From positions 1-32,769 of the forward strand of contig DTVC01000016.1 in assembly GCA_012963775.1 (NCBI GenBank): DNA of 32,769 nucleotides. The letters run 5' to 3'. The notes beneath the pieces were generated by a model, which was not told the DNA's origin, did not search any database, and was given only the letters and a program-made list of their open reading frames with translations. Numbering within the stretch: the first letter of the stretch is position 1; every line of letters starts with the position of its first letter. Made by a program: the position numbers and the translations under genes. This stretch comes from Candidatus Pelagibacter sp. (GTDB taxonomy: Bacteria > Pseudomonadota > Alphaproteobacteria > Pelagibacterales > Pelagibacteraceae). Positions 1-6,289 of the stretch are shown here, piece by piece.

Positions 1-1
1 T

Positions 2-199
2 GATTTAACAATATCTTATGGTAGACAAACTGTAGAAATCCAAGCTAAGGCAAATGATGAAATTAACTCTGGATTTAGTGCATCTTACACAATGGGTTCT
101 ATGAGCTTTAAAGGTTATGTAAACAAAACAGAAAACATTGCTGGAGCTAGTACTTCTAATGAAGAAACAAAAGGTATAACATTATCTATTTCATTCTAA
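2..199 (+). CDS. C-terminal end of a probable outer-membrane porin (partial)
   Basis: Only the last 65 codons are in the window; the start lies upstream. The frame is open from base 2 to a TAA at 197-199. The peptide alternates polar and hydrophobic residues in short stretches (DLTISYGRQ, SGFSASYTMG, SFKGYVNK, GITLSISF) and ends in phenylalanine. A terminal aromatic residue is the C-terminal signature of outer-membrane beta-barrels recognised by the BAM complex. A strong intrinsic terminator follows 25 bases later, as expected for a highly expressed gene. Porin is the likeliest identity, but a different beta-barrel protein is possible because so little is visible. Confidence 0.6.
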   Translation, partial: DLTISYGRQTVEIQAKANDEINSGFSASYTMGSMSFKGYVNKTENIAGASTSNEETKGITLSISF

Positions 200-222
200 T
201 ATAGTAGTACTTTAAAAAGAAT

Positions 223-786
223 TTACGGCCCCTCAAGAAATTGTGGGGCCGTTTTTTTTGCTGTAAAAAAACTTATTCCAGCATAACCATTGATATTTAA
301 TAAACGAAGTTTATTTAAATTTTTCTCGTTAATTCCACCAAGGGCAATAATTCTTTTTTTTGTAAAACTAATTAAATTTAAAAATTTATTAATTCCAAGG
401 AAATTTTTTTTTTTATTAAATAATGATGCAATAAAAATAGCATCAACTTTTTGCACTTCTTTTATTCGAATTTCTTTAATATTATGAGCCGAACCCAAAA
501 CTATGAAATTTTTCTTTTTTGGATAATTAAGATGTTTTAAATCACTATTAAATGACGGAATATAGACACCATCAAGATCCATTTTTAATGCCAATTTGTA
601 GTTATTTGACAATATAAAAATTCTTTTATTTAATTTACAGAAAGTTTTAATTTTACGAACTAATTCAAAACTAATTTTTTTATTATAATTTCTATAGATA
701 AGTGCGATTTTTTTATCCAGCTTACTTATATGATTTGGATCAAACTTATTAATAAAGTAATATATTTTTGGTAAATCTTTATGCAT
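223..786 (-). CDS. Thiamine-phosphate synthase/TenI-like TIM-barrel protein
   Basis: A 187-residue protein with the ThiE/TenI pattern: GVYIP near residue 73, a GSAHNIKEI stretch (counterpart of the G-x-S-x-H/T segment), VDAIFIASLF (counterpart of the Y-x-x-x-G-P-x-F loop) and IIALGGINEKNLNKL, the phosphate-binding loop near the C-terminus. ThiE joins HMP-pyrophosphate to thiazole phosphate to make thiamine phosphate. TenI relatives share the fold but not always the activity. Compared with ThiE of about 210 residues it is short, and the usual G-P-x-F-x-T-x-T-K loop reads ASLFNKKKNF, so the activity is uncertain. Its ATG lies in the same ATGCAT as the start of the divergent yggS. Its stop lies in the porin terminator. 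Fold call fairly sure, reaction not. Confidence 0.7.
   Translation of the reverse strand: MHKDLPKIYYFINKFDPNHISKLDKKIALIYRNYNKKISFELVRKIKTFCKLNKRIFILSNNYKLALKMDLDGVYIPSFNSDLKHLNYPKKKNFIVLGSAHNIKEIRIKEVQKVDAIFIASLFNKKKNFLGINKFLNLISFTKKRIIALGGINEKNLNKLRLLNINGYAGISFFTAKKTAPQFLEGP
225..259 (+). terminator. Intrinsic terminator of the porin-like gene
   Basis: The stem ACGGCCCC (225-232) pairs with GGGGCCGT (245-252). The pairing extends through CAA/TTG around one T-T mismatch to a GAAA loop (237-240). A run of eight T (252-259) follows. This is the most GC-rich stretch in the first kilobase. It overlaps the 3' coding end of the opposite-strand gene, whose last codons lie in the hairpin. On the minus strand the hairpin is followed only by a weaker T-rich stretch, so it may act partly in both directions. 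Confidence 0.9.
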
Positions 787-789
787 AAA
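778..789. other. 12-bp palindrome holding the start codons of two divergent genes
   Basis: TTTATGCATAAA is a perfect inverted repeat. ATG at 781-783 starts yggS on the plus strand. The complement of CAT at 784-786 starts the ThiE/TenI-like gene on the minus strand. Both proteins therefore begin Met-His-Lys. The genes overlap by 6 bp with no leader between them, so each gene's promoter and any ribosome binding site lie inside the other's coding sequence. Confidence 0.85.
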
Positions 790-1443
790 ACTGTAGAAAA
801 TCTAATTCTTATACAAAATGAAATAAAATCAAAGATAATTGAATTAAATCTTAATGATTATAAACCAAAAATTGTTGCTATAACAAAAACATTCAAATTA
901 GATCATATTCTACCTCTTATAGATTATGGACATCTTAATTTTGGTGAAAATAAGGTTCAGGAAGCTCTAGAAAAATGGGTTGATGTAAAAAATAAAAATT
1001 ACCAGATTAAATTACATATGGTAGGCAAGCTACAAACAAACAAAGTAAAACAAGCTTTAAAAATTTTTGATTATATTCATTCATTAGATAACATGAAACT
1101 TGCTGAAAAAATTTCTTATGAACAAAAAAAAATTAATAAAAAACCAAAATTATTCATTCAAATTAACATTGGCAATGAGTTACAAAAATCTGGAATAGCA
1201 ATTGAAAAATTAGATGAATTTTATCAAAACTGTATTCAATTGGATTTAGATGTTATTGGCACGATGTGCTTACCACCAGAAAATCAAGACCCGGATATAT
1301 ATTTCTCTAAAATGAAAAATTTAAACGATAACATTAAATTAAATGAACTGAGCATGGGAATGTCGCATGATTATCTAACAGCAATTAAATATTCATCAAG
1401 CTATTTAAGAATAGGTTCAAAAATTTTTGGAGCAAGAAGTTAA
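781..1443 (+). CDS. yggS: YggS/PLPHP family pyridoxal phosphate homeostasis protein
   Basis: A 220-residue alanine-racemase-fold protein that binds PLP and buffers its free pool. K36 in KIVAITKTF matches the PLP-binding lysine of the family. Other family blocks follow in order: NFGENKVQEALEKW, HMVGKLQTNKVKQAL, QINIGNELQKSGI, and the C-terminal LSMGMSHDYLTAIKYSS with RIGSKIFGAR, which contacts the PLP phosphate. Length and block order are normal. The start at 781 gives the usual spacing to the lysine. The 3' end overlaps the convergent L,D-transpeptidase gene by 4 bp (TTAA). Confidence 0.95.
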   Translation: MHKTVENLILIQNEIKSKIIELNLNDYKPKIVAITKTFKLDHILPLIDYGHLNFGENKVQEALEKWVDVKNKNYQIKLHMVGKLQTNKVKQALKIFDYIHSLDNMKLAEKISYEQKKINKKPKLFIQINIGNELQKSGIAIEKLDEFYQNCIQLDLDVIGTMCLPPENQDPDIYFSKMKNLNDNIKLNELSMGMSHDYLTAIKYSSSYLRIGSKIFGARS

Positions 1444-1931
1444 CTTATCTTTATTCTAGTTTTTTTATCAACCAATTTTAATAAGATTAGTAGATCTTTT
1501 TCTTTTAACCCTATACATCCAGCCGTAGGTTTATAATCTTTAGTTAAATGAATAAAAATTGCACTTCCTATTCCTGAAATAGAATTTGGATAATTGTAAT
1601 GGATTACTACAAAATAGTCATACCTATAATCAATTCTAAATAATTTTTCGTGTTTTATTTTTTTATTAATTTTTATTTCTTTATTATAAAATTTATTTAA
1701 TACATCATTACACCAACCCATATATCTTTTAATTTTTTTACATTTTAATTTTGTATCTGGCTTAGGAAGCCTATCAGCTCTATAATAAACATCTCCTAAT
1801 TTAAAGGTTCCATAAGGAGTTGATTTATCTCCCTCTATTTTTTTTATTTTAATACCTTTTTTTCCGACACAGCATTTAAGTTTAAAATCATCAATAATTA
1901 ACGTATCTTTATTTTTTAATTTAATTAGCAT
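1440..1931 (-). CDS. L,D-transpeptidase (YkuD-fold) family protein
   Basis: A 163-residue protein. The YkuD catalytic motif is at the C-terminus: H128 in IFIHL and C139 in TAGCIGL, in the H-x(n)-S/T-x-G-C-I-G arrangement. The N-terminal half carries GDKSTPYGTFKLGDVYYR, typical of the short COG3786-type proteins. L,D-transpeptidases form 3-3 peptidoglycan crosslinks or attach proteins to the wall. I see no cleavable signal peptide, as is common in this short subgroup, so location and substrate are open. It is divergent from the regulator at 1945 with a 13-bp gap and convergent with yggS. Confidence 0.85.
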   Translation of the reverse strand: MLIKLKNKDTLIIDDFKLKCCVGKKGIKIKKIEGDKSTPYGTFKLGDVYYRADRLPKPDTKLKCKKIKRYMGWCNDVLNKFYNKEIKINKKIKHEKLFRIDYRYDYFVVIHYNYPNSISGIGSAIFIHLTKDYKPTAGCIGLKEKDLLILLKLVDKKTRIKIS

Positions 1932-1937
1932 AATTTA

Positions 1938-1943
1938 TTTATA
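1938..1943 (-). promoter_or_regulatory. Candidate -10 box for a leaderless L,D-transpeptidase mRNA
   Basis: Read on the minus strand, TATAAA (5/6 to TATAAT) ends exactly 6 nt before the ATG at 1931. The predicted transcription start therefore falls at or next to the start codon. On the plus strand, CATAAT (1929-1934) lies 10 nt before the ATG at 1945 and could serve the divergent regulator. No clear -35 is visible for either, and the region is AT-rich. Confidence 0.4.
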
Positions 1944-1944
1944 C

Positions 1945-2529
1945 ATGAATAAACAAAGCATAATAATCTATGATTTCGAGATTTTATTTATTATTCTTAA
2001 GGAAATTAAAGAAAATTTAAGATTTGAAATATTTAATTTTAAAAAAAATGATGAAATTTCCAAATTAGACAATAGTACATATGGAAACTACTTAATTGTA
2101 GTTAAGTCATTAAGTAATTTTATAAATAAAGACATTGAAAAAAAGAAATTATATTTGATTGAAAATTTGCCAATAAAAATTGATCAATTTATTGAAAAAA
2201 TAAATATTCAATTATTAAAGCAAAAATATAATTATCAATTGGAAATTCGAATAAATAAATACAAATTAAATCTAAATTCTAGAGAGATTTCATTAAATAA
2301 AAAATTGATTAAGCTTACTGAAAGGGAAATAGATATTATTCTTTTTTTGAATGAAAACAAAAAACCTATAAATATTGATATTTTACAAAAAGAGGTTTGG
2401 GGTTATAGTTCTGAATTAGAAACTCATACAGTTGAGACTCATATTTATAGGTTAAGAAAAAAATTAAAAGATAAATTTAATGATGAAGAATTTATTTTAA
2501 GTTTAAAAAAAGGTTATCAAATTAAATGA
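1945..2529 (+). CDS. OmpR/PhoB-type winged-helix regulator with degenerate receiver domain
   Basis: 194 residues. Residues about 120-194 form a Trans_reg_C winged helix: LTEREIDIILFLNENKKP, then LQKEVWGYS, THTVETHIYRLRKKLKDK (recognition helix) and LSLKKGYQIK (wing). The N-terminal 100 residues have the alternating strand/helix layout of a CheY receiver, starting SIIIYDFE and ending LPIKIDQFIEKIN like the last helix of a receiver. The third strand reads YLIVVKSL where the phospho-accepting Asp should be, and the acidic pair after strand 1 is reduced. It is probably a phosphorylation-independent regulator. Its targets cannot be read from the sequence. It overlaps the next ORF by ATGA. Confidence 0.8.
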   Translation: MNKQSIIIYDFEILFIILKEIKENLRFEIFNFKKNDEISKLDNSTYGNYLIVVKSLSNFINKDIEKKKLYLIENLPIKIDQFIEKINIQLLKQKYNYQLEIRINKYKLNLNSREISLNKKLIKLTEREIDIILFLNENKKPINIDILQKEVWGYSSELETHTVETHIYRLRKKLKDKFNDEEFILSLKKGYQIK

Positions 2530-2639
2530 CTAAAAGAAATTTAATTGCAAAAGATTTAAGAACAACAAAATATAAACCTCGTATTATAAAACCAAAAAAA
2601 GGTAAGGGAAGTTTTAAAAGAAAGAAAAAACAAAGTTAA
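2526..2639 (+). CDS. Small basic protein resembling ribosome-rescue factor ArfA
   Basis: A 37-codon ORF starting in the ATGA overlap with the regulator's stop and ending in a TTAA shared with the convergent kinase gene. It fills the gap completely. The product is strongly basic: an N-terminal NLIAKDLRTTKYKPRI segment, then KPKKGKGSFKRKKK. ArfA proteins carry a short helix with a PLFRxR-like segment followed by KKGKGSYxRK. The spacing and the KKGKGS core match, with Phe for Tyr. ArfA enters the empty mRNA channel of stalled ribosomes and recruits release factor 2. It lacks the C-terminal tail found in E. coli ArfA. The call rests on a short motif. Confidence 0.6.
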   Translation: MTKRNLIAKDLRTTKYKPRIIKPKKGKGSFKRKKKQS

Positions 2640-3562
2640 AGTCTTGCACCAATTTTTTGAATTACTCTAGCAGACATCTCGGTTCCTTTTTGGAGACTTT
2701 CTTTTATTGATAAATTATTAACATGACCATGCAAGAAACCTGCAGCAAAAAGATCACCGGCACCCGTGAGATCTACAATTTTTATATTTTTTTGAATATC
2801 ACATTCAACTACTTCATTTTTATTTATTGCTATACTTCCTTTTTCTCCACGGGTTATCACTATTAGTTTTCCAAGTTCTTTTGCAAAAGAAACTACTTCA
2901 TCAAAATTTTTAGTATCTAGTAAAGATAAAATTTCTTGTTCATTAGAAAATGTAATATTTAATTTATTTTTAAACAGATTTAAAAAATGAGGCTTATGTC
3001 TTTCTACGCAAAATAGATCTGATAATGACATTGCAACTTTATTTGAATTTTGAATTGCTTTATCAAAAGCTTTTTTAGGATCACCTTCATCCCATAAATA
3101 TCCCTCTAAAAATGTTATTTCGCTATTTTTAACAGCATTAATATCAACATCATTTTCGTTTATCTTTCCAGCTATTCCTAAAAAAGTACACATAGTTCTT
3201 TCAGAATCAGATGTGATTAATATTAAACAAGTTCCAGTTGGTAAATCTTCTTTTTTTTTAGAATAAAAGTACTCCACTTTTTCTTTTTTTAGACCCTCTT
3301 CATATTTATCTCCTAATTCATCTTCGTTAACTTTACCAATGAAACCAACTTTATTTCCAAGCTGTGAAAGACCCACAATAGAATTTGCAACCGATCCTCC
3401 AGAAATTGTTTCTTCAATTTTTAAATTAGATAGTAGATTTCTAAATTCGGTTTCATTAACTAACTTCATTGTACTTTTAGTAAGATTGTTTTTGGATAAA
3501 AAACTATCTTCTACTTTACAAATCACATCTACTATAGCATTTCCAATTCCTAGTATTTGCAT
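2636..3562 (-). CDS. PfkB-family sugar/nucleoside kinase, adenosine kinase-like
   Basis: 308 residues with both PfkB signatures: GGSVAN at residues 55-60 (substrate side) and DLTGAGD at 264-269 (anion hole and catalytic Asp269). The N-terminal ILGIGNAIVDVI, the central RTMCTFLGIAGK and the FLEGYLWDE and SDLFCVERH blocks match the alphaproteobacterial proteins usually annotated as adenosine kinase, which phosphorylate adenosine to AMP. Ribokinase-type specificity cannot be excluded by eye. It is the last gene of the grpE-dnaK-dnaJ-dapB-nth unit, and its ATG shares one base with the nth stop (TGATG). Confidence 0.85.
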   Translation of the reverse strand: MQILGIGNAIVDVICKVEDSFLSKNNLTKSTMKLVNETEFRNLLSNLKIEETISGGSVANSIVGLSQLGNKVGFIGKVNEDELGDKYEEGLKKEKVEYFYSKKKEDLPTGTCLILITSDSERTMCTFLGIAGKINENDVDINAVKNSEITFLEGYLWDEGDPKKAFDKAIQNSNKVAMSLSDLFCVERHKPHFLNLFKNKLNITFSNEQEILSLLDTKNFDEVVSFAKELGKLIVITRGEKGSIAINKNEVVECDIQKNIKIVDLTGAGDLFAAGFLHGHVNNLSIKESLQKGTEMSARVIQKIGARL

Positions 3563-4194
3563 CAGAGTTCCTTGTGTTTATATTTACAATACTTGATAAT
3601 TACACATGTCTTACATGAAGGCACTCTTGCTTTGCAAGTATATCTTCCGTGCAAAAGTAAATAGTGATGAGATTTTTTTAAATATTTTTTGGGAACCACT
3701 TTATATAGAGCTTGTTCGACTTGATCTGGATTTTTACCCAGAGCTAGTCCAGTTCTATTACTTACTCTAAATATATGTGTATCAACTGCTATTGTTGGAA
3801 ATCCAAAACCTTCATTTAAAACTACATTTGCAGTTTTTCTACCAACTCCAGGCAAAGCATGTAAAGCATCAAAATTTTTGGGAACTTTACCATTGTGTTT
3901 TTCTATTAATTGTTTTGATAATAAATAAACACTTTTTGCTTTGTTTCTGAAAAGACCTATGCTTTTAATTAATTTTTCTATTTTTTTTCTTCCTAATCTA
4001 ACAAAATGTTCAGGCTTGTTAAATTTGGGATAAATATTTTTGGTTACATTATTAACATTTACATCAGTACATTGAGCAGAAAGAACAACTGAAACTAAAA
4101 GAGTAAATTTACTTTTGTATTTAAGATCGCTTTTAGGATTTTTTATTACTCTACTTAGATTATTAAATAGAGAATTTATCTCCCCAGACTTCAT
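3562..4194 (-). CDS. nth: Endonuclease III (DNA glycosylase/AP lyase)
   Basis: 210 residues, the usual length. It removes oxidised pyrimidines and cleaves the abasic site in base excision repair. The helix-hairpin-helix LPGVGRKTANVV contains the catalytic lysine near residue 119. VDTHIFRVSNR carries the catalytic aspartate about 18 residues later. The C-terminus has the [4Fe-4S] ligand set C-x6-C-x2-C-x5-C (CKARVPSCKTCVIIKYC). The start overlaps the dapB stop by 4 bp, so the two are probably translationally coupled. Confidence 0.97.
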   Translation of the reverse strand: MKSGEINSLFNNLSRVIKNPKSDLKYKSKFTLLVSVVLSAQCTDVNVNNVTKNIYPKFNKPEHFVRLGRKKIEKLIKSIGLFRNKAKSVYLLSKQLIEKHNGKVPKNFDALHALPGVGRKTANVVLNEGFGFPTIAVDTHIFRVSNRTGLALGKNPDQVEQALYKVVPKKYLKKSHHYLLLHGRYTCKARVPSCKTCVIIKYCKYKHKEL

Positions 4195-4967
4195 TTAAAA
4201 TTCAAAACGTTTCTCATTGAATAAAGACCAGGTTTTTTACCCATTAACCATTTTGCAGCAGTTAGTGCTCCTTCGGAGTAAAGAGCTCTATCAAATGCTT
4301 CGTGATTTAAAGTAATAGCTTCTTTTCCACTTGAAAACAAAACTTCATGCTCTCCTACAATTTCACCTTTTCTGATTGAATTAAAATTAATCTTTTTACT
4401 GTAAGGAAAAGTTTTTTTATTAAAATATTTTTTTCCAATTAATTTATAAAAATCTTTATTTTTTCCTGTTGCGATACCTCTTCCAAGCATAAGAGCGGTT
4501 CCTGATGGATGATCTTTTTTGTGTTTATGATGTATTTCAAAAACTTTACTTAAGAAATTATCTCCAAGGGATTTAGATGCAATTTCAGTTAGGTACATAA
4601 GCAGATTAATTCCTAAACTCATATTACCAGCTTTTAGTATTGGTATTTTTTTTGAGTACTTTTTAATTAAATTTTCTTCCTTTTTGGTAAAACCAGTTGT
4701 TCCAATCACAACTCTTTTTTTTAGTTTTGATGCGATTTTAAGAACTTCAAAAGTGCATTTAGGAACAGTAAAATCTATAATTACATTTGCTTTTTTAAAT
4801 GCATTTTCAGTATTTAATTGAGGTTTTAAACCAGAAACTTTTTTACTAATTTCTCTATTTTCTGTAACAGAAACTAGTTTAAAATTTTTTGCAGTTTTAG
4901 ATGATTTAACAAGCTGTTGTCCCATTCTTCCAAGGCATCCAGTTATTGTTAAATTAATTTTTTTCAT
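4191..4967 (-). CDS. dapB: 4-hydroxy-tetrahydrodipicolinate reductase
   Basis: 258 residues. DapB reduces the product of DapA with NAD(P)H on the route to meso-diaminopimelate and lysine, supplying peptidoglycan and protein. The Rossmann motif TGCLGRMGQQL lies at residues 9-19. IDFTVP, IGTTGFTK and GNMSLGINLLM follow, then the catalytic/substrate segment EIHHKHKKDHPSGTA, then RKGEIVGEHEV and NHEAFDRALYSEGAL. All match the family. The ATG follows directly after the stop of the small membrane-protein gene, without a spacer. Confidence 0.97.
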   Translation of the reverse strand: MKKINLTITGCLGRMGQQLVKSSKTAKNFKLVSVTENREISKKVSGLKPQLNTENAFKKANVIIDFTVPKCTFEVLKIASKLKKRVVIGTTGFTKKEENLIKKYSKKIPILKAGNMSLGINLLMYLTEIASKSLGDNFLSKVFEIHHKHKKDHPSGTALMLGRGIATGKNKDFYKLIGKKYFNKKTFPYSKKINFNSIRKGEIVGEHEVLFSSGKEAITLNHEAFDRALYSEGALTAAKWLMGKKPGLYSMRNVLNFK

Positions 4968-5135
4968 TTAAACGATAAAATATAAAACTATCATAACAAC
5001 TATAACAATTATAGCCCAAATAGATAAATTAGTTAAAAACTGCTTTAATTTTGAATTAGTTTTTAAGAAAGCTGGAAGCACTAATATTAATACAGCAATT
5101 AAAAAAATTGCTGGAATAATTTGTTCTATGTTCAT
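4968..5135 (-). CDS. Unrecognised 55-residue two-helix membrane protein
   Basis: The gap between dnaJ and dapB is filled exactly by a 56-codon frame. Its ATG at 5135-5133 abuts the dnaJ TAA, and its TAA at 4970-4968 abuts the dapB ATG. The product starts MNIEQIIPAIFLIAVLILVL (helix 1, residues about 6-23). A polar linker KTNSKLKQFLTN follows, then helix 2, IWAIIVIVVMIVLYFIV, ending at the C-terminus. The loop is basic, so a hairpin with the loop in the cytoplasm is likely. I cannot assign a function. The second helix faintly recalls membrane anchors of alphaproteobacterial retropepsin-like proteins, but the protease domain is absent. Confidence 0.8.
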   Translation of the reverse strand: MNIEQIIPAIFLIAVLILVLPAFLKTNSKLKQFLTNLSIWAIIVIVVMIVLYFIV

Positions 5136-6260
5136 TTAATTCTTCCAAAAACTTTTGGCTTTTTGAAAGAATTTTTTGATACTTGGATTTGATTTTTCGT
5201 TTTCAATTTCTCTAAATTTTTCAAGCAATTCTTTTTGTTCTCTATTTAAAGAAACTGGAACCTCTGTATTTACTTGAACGTAAAGATCTCCATTACCACT
5301 TCCTCTCATAAAGGGCATTCCCTTGCCTTTCAATCTAAATTGCTTGCCGCCTTGCGTTCCAGCTGGAATTTTAATTTTAGCTTTGCCACCATCAACAGTC
5401 GGAATTTCTAAGGAAGTACCTAAAGCAGCATCAGCTATTGATACTGGGCATTCAAAAAACAGATTTTCATTTGATCTTTTAAATAAATCGTGAGAATAAA
5501 CATTTATAAACAAATACAAATCACCGTTGTTTGCTCCTCTTGAACCTGCTTCACCTTTGCCTGCAAGTCTTATTCTTGTTCCATCATCGACACCTTTTGG
5601 TATCGTAACTGATAATCTTTTTGATGCATGTTTTTTACCTTGCCCTCCGCAATCACTACATGGATAAGTTATCTCTTCACCGTTTCCTGAACACTGTGGA
5701 CAAGTTTGTTGGACCGTAAAAAAACCCTGATTCGATCTTACACTACCATTTCCTCCACACATAGAGCATGATACAACATTATGTCCAGGTTTGGATCCAC
5801 TACCCTTACAAGTATTACATTTTTCAGAACTTGAAAATTTTATATCTTGTTTTTTTCCAGCGTACGCTTCTTCTAGTGTAATTGACAAATCATAACTTAA
5901 ATCTGATCCTCTTAAGTTTGAATTTCTTCTTCCTCTTCTATTACTGGATTCACCAAAATCACTAAAAAAATCTTCAAAAATATCTGAAAACGATGATGAA
6001 AAATCAAAATTTCCAAATCCACCTCGGCCACCATTTTCAAAAGCAGCGTGACCAAAGTTATCATAACTTTGTTTTCTCTCTGTATTTGATAAAACATGAT
6101 ATGCTTCTGATGCTTCTTTAAATTTATCTTCTGAAGCTTTATCGCCTTTATTTTTATCTGGATGATGTTTTACTGCAAGTTTCCTGTAGGCTGCTTTGAT
6201 TTGATCAGGAGCAGAATCTTTACCCACACCTAAGACATTATAATAATCTCTTTTTGCCAT
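5136..6260 (-). CDS. dnaJ: Chaperone DnaJ (Hsp40, type I)
   Basis: 374 residues with the full class I layout. An N-terminal J domain has HPD in LAVKHHPDKNKG. A Gly/Phe-rich linker (GGRGGFGNFDF) follows. The zinc region has four C-x-x-C-x-G-x-G repeats: CNTCKGSGS, CSMCGGNGS, CPQCSGNGE and CSDCGGQGK. The C-terminal substrate-binding domains come last. DnaJ delivers unfolded clients to DnaK and stimulates its ATPase. It lies 29 bp after dnaK in the same minus-strand unit. Confidence 0.98.
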   Translation of the reverse strand: MAKRDYYNVLGVGKDSAPDQIKAAYRKLAVKHHPDKNKGDKASEDKFKEASEAYHVLSNTERKQSYDNFGHAAFENGGRGGFGNFDFSSSFSDIFEDFFSDFGESSNRRGRRNSNLRGSDLSYDLSITLEEAYAGKKQDIKFSSSEKCNTCKGSGSKPGHNVVSCSMCGGNGSVRSNQGFFTVQQTCPQCSGNGEEITYPCSDCGGQGKKHASKRLSVTIPKGVDDGTRIRLAGKGEAGSRGANNGDLYLFINVYSHDLFKRSNENLFFECPVSIADAALGTSLEIPTVDGGKAKIKIPAGTQGGKQFRLKGKGMPFMRGSGNGDLYVQVNTEVPVSLNREQKELLEKFREIENEKSNPSIKKFFQKAKSFWKN

Positions 6261-6289
6261 AACTAATTATAGACAAATAGTTGCTAGCC

